Assembly: GCA_951804985.1 (NCBI GenBank)
Contig: OX638130.1
Location: 36,972,394 to 37,036,393, forward strand
Reading direction: 5' to 3'
Length of the DNA: 64,000 bases
From: Dryomyza anilis
Taxonomy: Eukaryota > Arthropoda > Insecta > Diptera > Dryomyzidae
The notes under the pieces are model-generated. The model searched no databases and was not told the origin of the DNA. It was given only the letters and a program-made list of their open reading frames with translations. Shown here piece by piece: positions 35,289 to 46,065 of the stretch (the stretch's first letter is position 1; each line of letters starts with the position of its first letter). The position numbers and the translations under genes are program-made.

Positions 35289-36805
35289 TGAGTAAAACGT
35301 AAAATCGATATGTTTGTACATCTCCGTCCGTCAAATCCACACAATCGATTATTTATCGATTACTGCGGCGAACCGCCGCAGTACACCCACCCGTCTCCGC
35401 GACAAATTTTAAGTTTAATAAATTCACCCGTCACCGCGACAGTAAACAACCACCAAAAACCCGTCAACGCGCCATTCGGTCCCGCAACACTTAACATAAA
35501 CAATTAAGGGGCCTATTATGATTAGCGAAGCGAATGTACTTGGCGAAGCGAACGCTTTGGCGAAGCGAACGCAATTTGGCGAATGAACTGGCGAATGTAC
35601 TAATTTTTATGGTTTTAAAAGTGAGCAACACTTACAACATTGACGGATAGAATTATCATTTCAGAGTTGAAAAAAATAGTATCATGTTGCGTACTTTTAG
35701 TACTGCCTTTTTTTTAGAACAGATACTATTTTATCTTAATATCTATTTTTTTATTATTAAAAAAACATTTAATATTATTTATGGTTTAAAAAACGTTAAC
35801 TCGATTCAGAACAATAATACTTTTTCGGTTTTTGTTATTTTTTGTCTATAAAAGATTAAAAAGTATCCAAATAAACTTCGGAACAATTCAAATTAGTTAA
35901 AATGTACAGTAAAATATGTTTTTAAATGTTAATATTGGAATTATTTTTACATAAAAATAAATACTTTTTATTAAAAAAAGTAGTTTTTTTATTTGGAGAA
36001 ATACTTCTGTGAATATACTTGTTTAGAAAAATAATAAAAATGTTCCAAAAAAACGATGGGCCCAAAGCAATCAAAGAAGAGCGTGTTAAACAGAAGCCAA
36101 TGCGGTGTGCAGAAAGCTGGAGCGACGACGAGGAGGAAGACTACAATAAGTCCTCTGTGGCACAAATAACTTCGCGCGATGAACCAAGCTGCATCCTCAG
36201 CAGCAGTCGGAGCAGTTCCAAACATTTCTTTTATTAGTGTTAAGTTTAAAATCAAAATAAAAAGTGTGAAAAAAATTGTTTTTTTTTCGTTAATTAGTTA
36301 GGTCACAAAAAATTCAAAATTATAGACATCCTTCTATAAAAACTAAAGGATAAGATAAATTGAAAATCAGAAAAAGCCTAATAAACAAAAGCACAAAAGA
36401 AAAAAAAATTAAAAATCAAAAGAAAAACTGAAAAACAATAGATAAAGATACGTTCACCGATACGTCACATGAACTGTTGATTCGCTTGATTTTGACACTT
36501 GAAGCGAATGAAAATCGGTTGAGTGTTGCATGTTTTTTTACGTTCGCTTAACTTTTCCCGTTTTTTGGCGAATGAAGTCTGGCGAATGTAACCGTAATAG
36601 CTTTTTGGACGTTCGCTTCGCCAAAACCATTCGCTTCGCTAATCATAATAGGGCCCTAAAAGAAAACCCAACATTCAACAAACTCACAACAACAACAGAA
36701 AGGAACAACCACAGGAGGAATCCTACACTACAAAACACTTCAACAGAAACAACACGGAATTACAACATTCACAAAAACCACTTGGCATCAAACACTGAAA
36801 CTTAA
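35289..36805 (+). pseudogene. Asn/Thr/Pro-rich reading frames split by a Harbinger-like element
   Basis: A frame at 35310-35507 (with PPQYTHPSPRQI and HQKPVNAPFGPA) stops at TAA exactly at the Harbinger insertion. A second frame, at about 36660-36805, is Thr/Asn-rich (KLTTTTERNNHRR) and ends before a donor-like AAG|GTAAAATC. Both may be parts of one pre-insertion sequence, perhaps a retroelement gag or a low-complexity exon. I do not recognise either. Confidence 0.25.
35508..36656. mobile_element. Harbinger-like TIR element, TAA TSD
   Basis: The ends are GGGGCCTATTATGATTAGCG and, inverted, GGGCCCTATTATGATTAGCG, both followed by AAGCGAATG. TAA lies on each side (35505-35507 and 36657-36659). 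A 3-bp TAA/TTA TSD and GGGCC-type ends fit PIF/Harbinger. At 1149 bp it is non-autonomous. Subterminal GCGAAGCGAAC motifs repeat near both ends. A + frame at 36040-36236 has an acidic block (SWSDDEEEDY) and EPSCIL, the latter shared with the copy at 690-1628. Confidence 0.85.
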
Positions 36806-36879
36806 GGTAAAATCTTTGCATTTATTATATTGTATTTGCCGCGGCCTATTCGAACCATAGTAAATTGAAATTGAATATT

Positions 36880-37314
36880 TCAATCGTGTTTCCCAATCCG
36901 CCAATTGCCATTACTTCGTTCGCCAGCCGAACAATACCCAAAAAAATTATGTAGTTGTTTTGCTGTAGTTGTTTTTACTGCATCACTTTTACTGATAAAT
37001 TTAACTGATGATGTAGTTAAAACAAACACTATGCATTTATTGACATTTAAATGGATATTCTTATCCGAAAATGAAAAAAATCGGAATATATATATACTTT
37101 TTATTTCTAATATATACAAATAATTACACTTAATCATCATTATGACCACCGCAACTAACCCAGAAAAGCCATAGTCGGACCGGTACATCGCATTGCATTT
37201 GGGCTTGATGAAGGGCTGATTTATTTTGTTATGCTTCGGTTGCGGCTGCAGTTGTTGCGACAATGCCTCGTCCAGTGGCTGAATATTATTGTTCCGGCGG
37301 AGCGTGCATGTCAA
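36880..37314 (-). CDS. Unrecognised reading frame, possible captured exon
   Basis: This minus-strand frame of 144 codons has a credible N-terminal half that is Gln/Pro/Lys rich (LDEALSQQLQPQPKHNK, INQPFIKPKCNAMYRSD). The C-terminal half comes from A/T-rich DNA and looks like read-through of an intron; a boundary near 37130 is likely. The GC content of 37140-37330 stands out from its surroundings. I know of no matching family. It lies between the inverted arms 34206-34800 and 37530-38060. Confidence 0.3.
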   Translation of the reverse strand: MTCTLRRNNNIQPLDEALSQQLQPQPKHNKINQPFIKPKCNAMYRSDYGFSGLVAVVIMMIKCNYLYILEIKSIYIFRFFSFSDKNIHLNVNKCIVFVLTTSSVKFISKSDAVKTTTAKQLHNFFGYCSAGERSNGNWRIGKHD

Positions 37315-37399
37315 GTAACCACATTACGTAGATGCATCATATTCGCGGCAGCCGTCTAAACCAGACGTGCGTGTTTGACCACTGAATCAAGCTCATTAG

Positions 37400-38060
37400 A
37401 ATTATCTGAAAATAGTTTGGCTTTAGTTTTTGGTGCTCAGCTGAAATATTGTTTTGCTCACCTACAACAGCAGCAACTGCAGAATACTCAACTATCCAGA
37501 CATTGATATCCAGGAGGTAGGAACGCCGTAGATCGCCGATGGCTCCTTACAACTGCATGATGTTCCAGTTGGGTTCGTCGTTGTTCTCGTCGGCAGCTAC
37601 AAAATTAAATGTTATTAAACAAACATATATCTATTAATATTAAATTAATCAAAAAAAAACTTACAATGAATTTGACAACTCTTTATTTTGGTTAAGTTGA
37701 AAGCGTATAAAACACAGTGATGAAAATAGCTACTTTATAGTTGTAAAACTATTAAAAATGAATAAAAATACAGTAAAAACAAGTAATACTACATAATATT
37801 AAAATAACTAAATTTTTACTGCATTAATTTTTTGAGTGTGCACAGGGATTAAAATAACTACTCAATATAACTAAGGGTGTGTGAGAGTTCGACCAAATTG
37901 CTGACTAAACTAAATTTTGTCGGTAATGCAGCGTTTACTTTTCAATTTAGCAAATTGTTGAGCAAACTAAATTGAACTAAATTGGAAGACAGCAAACAGA
38001 CATTTGATAATCGATTTATTAGGGACTTTAACAATTATCGGTTATCGAATAAAAACTCGT
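37400..38060. repeat. Right arm of the inverted repeat, ending in a truncated MITE
   Basis: 37530-37866 is the inverted copy of 34440-34800, including the NWNIMQL-like block on the minus strand. 37870-38060 is a GTGTGCGAG-type MITE cut off after AAAAACTCGTAC. Upstream, on the minus strand, TTGTAG|GTGAGC near 37465 is donor-like, so the arm may carry two exons of one captured gene. Confidence 0.5.
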
Positions 38061-38106
38061 ACTCGCTCCTTCTCTTTGCATCGCTCCTTCGCAGCTCGCG
38101 TAGCTA

Positions 38107-38720
38107 CTGACTGCAGGGATCCGGGAACGATATCGGGATGATATAATTTTTCATTTTTTACCACATTGGGTATGATTAGAAAAAAGTTAGTGAGAATGAA
38201 GGATATCGCTTGCAGTCCTTGGTATAAATTTACAAAAAGAGGAATAAATGTATAAAAAATGGTAATTTTCGCCATGTAAATTCTCCTAATCCGGGAACGA
38301 TATCGGAATGATATATTTTTTACCACATTGATTATGATTAGAAAAAGTTAGTGCGAACGAAGGATATCGCTTGCAGTCCTTGGTATAAATTTACAAAAAG
38401 GGAACAAATGTATGAAAAATGGTAATTTTTGCCATGTAATTCTCCTAATCCGGGAATGATATCGGAATGATATATTTTTTATTTTTTACCACATTGATTG
38501 TGATTAGAGAAAAGATAATGCGAACAGAGGATATCGTTTACAGTCCTTGGAATAAATTTACAAAAAAGGCACAAATGTATGAAATTAGAATAAAAAAAAG
38601 GTAATTTTTGACACGTACTTTCTCCTAATCCGGGAAAGATATCGCTATGATTTTTTTTATATTTTTCACCACATTAATTGTGATTAGAAAAATGTTAGCG
38701 CCTGTGAAGGATATCTGTAG
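38107..38720. repeat. ~170-bp satellite, left edge of the palindrome
   Basis: About three and a half units, each with CCGGGAACGATATCGGAATG, a TTTTTTACCACATTG block, GGATATCGCTTGCAGTCCTT and AAATGGTAATTTTTGCCATG. The same satellite in inverted orientation occupies 54340-55450 with about seven to eight units. Confidence 0.9.
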
Positions 38721-39958
38721 GTTTAATTGATATAAAATTATTACACTAAACGCTTTAAATCAAATAAGTAAATTTCTAACGAAAATGGTAGTATTTCACA
38801 ACAATTTTCTTGTAAACCGGAAGCTACTTTTTTTTCAGAATGTGTATTTTGTAAAAGCCTAAATACAATTTTTGTAGCTGTCATAGACTACAAAGCTTTA
38901 CAAATAGAAAAGTTTTCTTTTCAATTTCGAAAGTTTTCTAGTGCTAGACTGGCACTGTATGAACGCATGTAGTTCTATTCGTCTGTCAAAGTCAAGCAAG
39001 CAAAGTAAGTCGCTTTAAACCATTGGTAATATTCTGGTAATTATTAACTTCGATGTTACTAATTCGGTATGAAAAAAAAATCAAATGTTGACATGAAATA
39101 ATTATTTCATATGTTCGTAGAAATATGTATTCGTATGTTAAAAGTTTTGTTGACTAATAAAATTACCTGCACATAATTTAATTTATGTGCAGGTTATTTT
39201 GAAATTTTTAAATTAAATGTATTGGTAAATAATTAGTCTTAAGTCGGAAATGAAGAGATAAATAACTTAAAAATAAAAATCCTATGTATTCCACTAATCG
39301 TTACCAAATGAAATTACTTATGCCTGGTTTTCCTTATGTAATTTTGTATCATATTTATTTTCTTCAGATTGTGATTGCGAAGCAAAAACTGTCCAAAATT
39401 AAAATGTACACATGTTAGCATTTTTTTTTAAATCTTAGCCGTGTTGAAAAACAAAAATTAAGTAATATTCGAACATGAAAATGACAAAAAATGACAGTGA
39501 AATAAACATATATATGTCGGAACTTGATTATTCATTTTCTTGCTGCTATGAATCCCGCAGTAGATTATAAACGACTTTCAAAAGCTTTTTGCCCAATGTA
39601 CTACGATTTCCATCCAAACTAAACAAATAGCTTGACAGCAACTTCACAGTGAAAATATTATACTTGCCACTATAATCATAACATACTACGACACGGCCAT
39701 CCTGACCAATCACACGTCCTCGTGTGACAACTCACAACATTTTACACCACCACCTGCCATGGTGTTAAATATTCTCCAGCTCTTTTATGGTGATCATAAA
39801 CTTCCATAGTATTTGATATTCACCTGCACTATTCCAGTGCTCACCACCTGCCATGATACCAGGCATTCACCAGACTACGGCATAAATTTCCACCCAAAAG
39901 GTATTAAATTTAACATATGTTAAGTCGTTATAATATTTTATTATTTTTTATAAATCAA
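38721..39958. other. Palindrome arm without genes
   Basis: This is matched by about 53100-54340 in the other arm. Small local palindromes (GTGCAGGTTATTTTG region, 39170-39200) occur; no coding frame. A CACCTGCCATGGTGTTAAAT / CACCTGCCATGATACC pair near 39740-39860 is a short internal repeat. Confidence 0.5.
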
Positions 39959-40430
39959 TCAATTTGTTTCATTAACATCCTCTTCTATATTTTCCACAAT
40001 ATTATTACAAGAATCAGGCATTTTTACCAACTTTGTAAATGCATTAATCATTTTTACCAACTTTGTAAATGCATTAATCATGACAAAAACATATTCGTTT
40101 TGATCATTCTTACCACTGTGCTTACCAGTTGCATCAATATCCACAGTATGCCAAGGTATCGGTACTTTAGGTATTGAATAAAGTTCAGCCTCAACTTTAC
40201 CGGAGTGAGATTTTGCGATTTTACAAGTTACACAATTGTCAATATATTTACGCACATATTTGGACATGAGTTCGAACCAATAATGAGTAAGAGAGTTTCA
40301 AGAGTTTTCTCACATCCAGAATGAAATAAAGGTACGTGAGCGGAATTAACAACAGAACACCTCAGTGCCCTAGGAATGATAGGTAAACAACGAGTTCTGC
40401 CGTTGCGTTGTATTTTACGGTACAAAATCC
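39959..40430 (-). pseudogene. Ty3/Gypsy integrase fragment
   Basis: On the minus strand, AHVPLFHSGCEKTLETL gives the two His of the HHCC zinc finger. After a frameshift near 40285, WFELMSKYVRKYIDNCVTCK gives the two Cys, followed by VPIPWHTVDIDATGKHSGK and YVFVMINAFTKLV, the start of the integrase core. A 30-bp direct duplication (40020-40080) repeats the MINAFTKLVK block. The rest of the catalytic core is missing. Most of this insert is absent from the mirrored arm. Confidence 0.85.
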
Positions 40431-40692
40431 CAGATCGTATTTCTTTATTTGCTAGCATCGTCATTTTTCGTCCATCGTCCCTTTCTTATGTTTTTCGTGG
40501 CCTGGCTTTTCGTGGAACTTTGTCAGTTGTTTTATTAATCCGAAAATATTTTTAGGCATTAATAATCATTGTTTTGGATCTACCCATTTGACTTGAAATT
40601 TGCCTATGTGAAAGATCAGATTCTTTAAGCACAATTATTGCTTTACGTTCTTCTGCAGTACAACTATTTGCCTTTCCCATTGTTTCTAACAT
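40431..40692 (-). pseudogene. Tc1-like transposase N-terminus fused to Gypsy
   Basis: From ATG at 40692 the minus strand reads MGKANSCTAEERKAIIVLKE, SHRQISSQMGRSKTMIINA, and after a stop KARPRKT and ERDDG: the paired-like helix-turn-helix of Tc1/mariner transposases with its GRPRKT-like hook. Two in-frame stops break it. At about 40430 the Tc1 sequence (TMLANKE) passes in the same frame into Gypsy sequence (GILYRKIQRNGR). The DDE domain is absent. Confidence 0.7.
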
Positions 40693-40853
40693 TAAATGAT
40701 AGAATATGAAAAATAATAATGCTAAATATTAATTCATATACTACCTTTTTATTTATTTTGGTCTTAATTACATTTCCATTCTGAAATCTTGCACATAAAA
40801 ACATTTGTAACATGTTCGACACTGGACCACGTGATTGTTACAAAATAAAATGA

Positions 40854-40857
<4 letters not shown>

Positions 40858-40904
<47 letters not shown>
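40858..40904. repeat. (AT)n microsatellite at element E, left arm
   Basis: About 47 bp of AT immediately before CCCAGTGG. The mirror tract at 52981-53049 is ~69 bp, so the two arms have drifted in length. Confidence 0.95.
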
Positions 40905-40907
<3 letters not shown>

Positions 40908-42427
40908 AGTGGTTTAAAAATTTAAATTTAATCCAATTGTATTAAAATTTAAACTCAAATAGTTACACGGTTTGAAAAGATTTTTTTGAATATGTTTGAA
41001 TGTATTAAAAAATAATACGAAATCACCATACATGTATTACGAATGAAGTGTAATTAAATTATTGTTCAGATGGTAAAAACATATTACTATGTGTAAACAT
41101 TTTATATATTCCCCAGCAAAATCTGTCAAACTTATCATAAATATGTTACAATACAAACAAACAATTTTAATTGCATTTGAATATACTATTTCTTGGCAGT
41201 TTACTTGATTATAACTATGTTTCCAAACAAACAGAAAATGCTATTCAAATCTAATTATAACGTATGTTCGCAACGCTCGTCTTCATTCGATAAGTTATCG
41301 ACAGACGAAGTTGGCAACGTAGCGTAACATTTTCTACCTACGCCAGCTTTTGCCGTCGTTTGAACATATTGATGTTTAAAAACAAACTAAAAAAAGAAAT
41401 TTGATTTAAATAAATGTATTCTTCCAACATTCTTCTTGTATACGAAGTTGGCACTTGTTGAGCAGAATTTTCTATCTACGTCTCTTTTGTCGTCGTTTGA
41501 AGTATGTATTGGTCATTTTAACATACTGATGTTTGAAAACAGACAAAAAAAAAATTAATTAGATGTAAATAAAAGTATTCGTGCAATATTTTTCTTGTAT
41601 ACGAAGTTTACACTCGGTGACCGCCATTTTCTGCATACGTGTCTTTTGATGTTTGTTGAGAAAACGTCTTCGTATCGGTAATACGATGTCATTTGTAAAT
41701 TTAAATAATATACAAATTGTGGTACAAAAAGTACAAATATTAACAAGTAATATCATTTAATAGGGCAGTATATAATTTAATTGTTCCTGAATATTTTTCT
41801 AAAAATATTGTGAAAAGCCGATACGGATATTTCATCAAACAGAATTCGGCACGGTTTTTTTCAATAGGCTCCACGAATTCCTTGCCAACGCTATTTGCTG
41901 CACTCAGACTTGTACTTGCAGTTTTAATTCAATTATTTATGCATTTAAAAATGTGTATATGAATTCAAATATTATTAATTCCCACTGTGTCGTTAATGAT
42001 TTTTAATAAAAATTAATAAAAAAAGCAATATTTTATTTTATTTTCAGAATTCGTTTTCAAACATATTTAGATATGTTTTTATGCAAACATACTACTTTTT
42101 GAACTGAAACAACTGATATGTTTCTCTGGAAACATATTTATATTCAGATCGTTCCAAATCATGTTATATTTTAATCATATTTATGTTTCGGTTCAAATAT
42201 TTATTTTCTTTGGATGTAGTAATTATTATGTTTCTATTAGAACATATACCATTTTAAGGGGCAACATCAAAATGAAATCAGAGCTCATTACAACACTGTT
42301 CAAGTCTCAAACCCCGTTTACAAATGACTTATCAGGCAATTATATATTATGTTTACATAAAATTCCAAACATACATGTTAATGCCTGCAAAATTATGTTT
42401 GGGAGAGCCATTTTTTGCAGCGTGTAG
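40905..42427. mobile_element. Element E, left-arm copy (CCCAGTGG / CACGCTGC ends)
   Basis: The outer end CCCAGTGGTTTAAAAATTT abuts the AT tract. The inner end is TTTTTTGCAGCGTG. The element is full of AAACATAT / ATATGTTT motifs in both orientations. Copies are the mirror at 51471-52980 and an older, SINE-interrupted copy at 46716-47945 in the spacer. No coding frame is credible. CCCAG plus a TA target suggests a CACTA-type relative, but the two ends are not convincing inverted repeats of each other. Confidence 0.6.
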
Positions 42428-43256
42428 ATAAATAATAATACGACAACTTTTGTCACATTAAAAATACGTCTAGCTATTGAAATTAAAAACAAAAAAAGTA
42501 AAAAAAAATGGTCCACGGCCGGGATTCGAACATGCGATACTGAAATAAATTTGTTGTCGACATGTTAGTATCATTCACGCGAGTGCTTGCTTTATAATTC
42601 AAAACGCGTTTTTTTACGGAAATCTGTTTAAACAGCGCTAATAAGTAAATGGCAGTATTGTTGGTGGCCGGTATGTTAGAGGATCTAAATGTAGCGAGCA
42701 AGGTATGCGCTGATGAAGATAAAGAAAATAACTTCGAAAGAGACGAAAAAAAAATAAAGAGGGTACAAGAATTAACTATAAAAATAAAATAATAATGAAA
42801 ATATTAAAAATATATTTTTTAAACTTTTTTACAAAAACAAATCCGTATTTTCAATCTTTTTCAGCATTCATTTTAATCCAGTAGAATTACATGCTAAGCA
42901 AATCAATATGTATTACAATGTAATGCAAAGAGATATTACAAACTTTTTTAATCTCTTAGGATTATTACAATTTATTTTTTTTTTGGTCGAGACATACAAT
43001 CCAAAATCGTTTAAAAAATAATCCAATATTTTTTACCGTGTATAAAACTTTACCTTTAAAAGTATTTAGTCCCTGACGTAAATTCAGGTTTACCTTGGGG
43101 GACAAACATTTTTAAAAATTAAAATCCAAAATTGTGATAACAATTGATATTTTATTATATGTATAGTACATATGCACACATAGAACTGATTTGTTGCGGC
43201 AACCAACTAAATTGCCCTACCGAATCATTCGGTTGCGGAACCTTGCTGATTAGAAG
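42428..43256. other. Arm sequence without recognised features
   Basis: This is matched in the other arm by about 50690-51470. It contains a tRNA-like T-arm scrap in GGTCCACGGCCGGGATTCGAA (42511-42531), nothing else of note. Confidence 0.35.
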
Positions 43257-43934
43257 CAGGGTTGCCACTTTCGTAATTTATAACCAAATTTGGTTACTTT
43301 TTTTTGGCTTGGTTAGATGGTAATTTTATTTTTGGTTTGGTAATATTTTGGTATTTGGTTTGGTAGTATTTGATGGTTGGTACTTTTTATATAGAACTCT
43401 TGAATCAAATAAAAAAAATGATTTTTCAAGAGGAGATATTAAAAATGTCATTAAATCAAAAAATCTTTTGAGTTCTTCTGAATTATCATTATTACCTTTA
43501 TTAGACACATTTTCATGATATATGAAGAAAGTGACACAGAGGAAATAATAACTCAGTGGAAGTTGTTACGATTGTCCATAACGGCACTAGGAGAAGATAT
43601 GTATATATCTATGATATTTCTATAACATAGCTTTTAGTCTTAATTTAAATTATCGCAGAGCTATTTCACATTGTATTATTTGAAATTATTTACTATATCC
43701 CATGTAGGAAAAAACGATGGGCCCAAGGTTCGCTCAGTCTTGCGTCAAGAATGCATTGCTCTTGGCCAGTTCTGGTACTCAAAACTGGCTGAATACTGGT
43801 TAAGCCTTGGAATAATAAGAAAGGCACTGGCTCTAAGTATTCGGCTAAGACTGTCATTTCTGGTATATCTGATGTGACAAACATTTTGAAATTATAAAGT
43901 TCAAGATTTTGAAAAAATTGTATGAAAGAAGTGA

Positions 43935-44005
43935 GCTTAATAGCGTAACCGGTAGAGCTCCGGACTTGTACGCAGGAAATTTGGGTTCGATTCTTAAGCG
44001 GATTT
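43935..44005 (+). other. tRNA-like remnant (tRNA-Thr-like)
   Basis: TAGCGTAACCGGTAGAGC resembles an A box, CTTGTAC an anticodon loop (UGU), and GGGTTCGATTCT a B box. GCTTAA and TTAAGC could pair as an acceptor stem. The anticodon and T stems pair poorly, so it is not a working tRNA. The mirror arm keeps the segment at about 50630-50685. Confidence 0.4.
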
Positions 44006-44573
44006 TTTTTTTAATTAATGTATGATTTGGACGCTTGGTGTTGGCTAAATATCCATTCACGAAGACATATTTAATGAGTCCTGGGTGACTCTTGAAAAAA
44101 TATCAGTTATCCAATACTTGGTAATCCAATCTTGGCTGCAAAAACGCTCGCATCGCCTGTTTTAAGCGCTAGTTTCTACATTTTTTGGACTAGATACTTA
44201 AAATTTTGATATTATCTTCAGAATTCTTTACAGAATGTATATTTTTTTTATTTTTCGCTACCAGGGGTGATACCCTACAGACGGAAGTTAAGACTTTCGA
44301 AGAATTCCGCTGTGTAAAATCAAATTAAATATCAATTTTATGACAATGGTCATTCTAAAATAAAAATACACACACAAATTGGGGCGTAAAAACTTTTTTA
44401 TAGTTAGTTAAAGTGGGTTATATATTGAATGAAAAAAACTAGTGTAACTCAATATACTATTTAAATTTTTGTTATCGAAAACTTGTATTAAAATAATATA
44501 CACTTTTTATAGATAACCTCCATTAAACCTTTTTATGACGTTTTCTTTTACAAATATTAGACAAATCGTATTA

Positions 44574-44768
44574 AGGGTGTGTGTGAGATCGACTAAATTA
44601 CTGACTAAACTAAATTGTACAAGTTTTTATTTGACCGCCATTCGGTAACCGGTAATTGTTAAAGTCTCTAAAAAATCAATTCTCATATGTTTGCTGTCTT
44701 CCAATTTAGATCATTATTGGCATTACCGACAAAATTTAGTTTAGTCAGCAATTTACACACCCTAAATA
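44574..44768. mobile_element. GTGTGCGAG-type MITE, left-arm copy
   Basis: Ends AGGGTGTGTGTGAGATCGAC and, inverted, AGGGTGTGTAAATTGCTGAC. The internal AAACTAAATT motifs match the copy at 34206-34437. The mirror copy is 49868-50063. Confidence 0.7.
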
Positions 44769-45127
44769 ACGTTATAAAATGTTCAAATTTCATACGAAAA
44801 AATTGCTGACCAATTTTTCTTGGTTTCTCCAAAAACAATTAGCATATAAGGGTTCATCGAGATAAATAATAAACATTTTTTTAAATGTATATTTTTTTTT
44901 ATATATATACTACTTGTGGAGATATCTTAAAATCGAAATATCTTAATTAGTTGCAAATAGTTGCAGATAAATTTAGTACTGGCATGTAGGTAAAGGATCC
45001 TACTAAGCAATACGGACTTTATGTGGTTGATCGAAGATGATCTAAACAAGTTCTATTCCATTGAAAATACACAATTAAAAAAAAAAAACATAAAAATTAA
45101 AAGATACCATTTCCATTGCTACGGCAA

Positions 45128-45385
45128 CTAAATTCTAATTATATTGACTAAACGAAATAACATTATGTTGTACCAAACAATATTTATTTGATTCAACTGC
45201 GGAATCAGCTGTTTTGCGAAGCCAAAGCAGGACAACATCAGTCGCACAAGCTTCATATTTTTCACTCGTTGTTTTTGTGCTGCGGACAGCGCGTGCCACG
45301 TGTAAAACAAAATTTGGATTTGTTTTAAAGCTTGTTCGTTGTTACTGTTCGGTTTTTTCATGCCCAAATATACTTTCTTGTACAA
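45128..45385 (-). CDS. Unrecognised 85-codon frame, duplicated in both arms
   Basis: The reading frame (MKKPNSNNEQALKQI near the start, YTWHALSAAQKQRVKN, then LSCFGFAKQLIPQLN) is preserved in the mirror copy at 49177-49434 with a single residue change. That probably only reflects how young the palindrome is. Composition looks protein-like in the first 60 residues; the tail comes from A/T-rich DNA. I recognise no family. Confidence 0.2.
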   Translation of the reverse strand: MYKKVYLGMKKPNSNNEQALKQIQILFYTWHALSAAQKQRVKNMKLVRLMLSCFGFAKQLIPQLNQINIVWYNIMLFRLVNIIRI

Positions 45386-45624
45386 CGGACATACGTTGGA
45401 GCGCTAGGGCTGCATATAGAAACGCAACAAATTTGCCGATTCCTTATAATTAAATTGGCTACCACAACTAAACAAATTGGTTGTGTCAATTGTATTCATT
45501 AGTTGTGTGAACTGATACGCGGTGTTGCAACAACTGAATCAGTGGAATGTTGACAGAACTAAATAAATCGGTTGGCAAAAAAAGACGATTGCCCCAACTG
45601 ATTCGTTCTTTGGGTGCATATGTC

Positions 45625-45845
45625 TGTCAGTTCTAGCTGAGTCTTGGGCGAGAACTACTTAACCAGACCTGCAAGGTGTTTTAACCAAGCATTGATTTGT
45701 CAATTCTGGTTGAGTCTTGGGCGAGAACTACCTTACCAGGTCTTGGTCTCCCAGTTCTGGCAGAGTCTTGGGCGAAGGTTTATTAGCCAAGCATTGGTCT
45801 GCCACGGCTGGTTGAGTCTTCAGCCCGGGATATTGATCTCAAGGT
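45625..45845. repeat. ~70-bp minisatellite, left arm
   Basis: Three to four imperfect units, each with GAGTCTTGGGCGAGAACTAC and a TCTGGCAGAG/TCTGGTTGAG core. The mirror is at 48790-49005. A diverged single unit lies at 43755-43860. Confidence 0.75.
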
Positions 45846-46065
45846 TGTACTTAATTTATTAAATATGTTATATTATAAATGTATCTACAATAAGTAACAT
45901 ATAACTAATATATGCATATATATATATATGTACCTTTAATAAATTGTTTTTGTTTTTTCATACAATAAAAAGTAAAATAAAAAATTGGTAATTTTTTTTT
46001 TGGAATTGGTTACTTATTTTTTTTTTTAATTTGGTAAGCAAAATAATTTTTCAGTGGCAACCCTG

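Larger units (their letters stand above)
43257..46065. mobile_element. 2.8-kb hAT-like element, 7/8-bp TSD
   Basis: The ends are CAGGGTTGCCACTTTCG and, inverted, CAGGGTTGCCACTGAAAA. The flanks ATTAGAAG (43249-43256) and ATTAGGAG (46066-46073) agree in 7 of 8 positions. CAGGGTTGCCA ends and 8-bp TSDs are typical of hAT. Near both ends runs of TTTGGTTA / TTGGTAA motifs could be subterminal binding sites. It carries no transposase. The mirror arm keeps only the part from about 43953 on, so its left end was lost there. Confidence 0.7.

Noticed and set aside
36905..37123. A + strand 72-residue frame with a hydrophobic stretch
   Set aside because: It overlaps the better minus-strand frame. Its hydrophobicity comes from A/T-rich codons.
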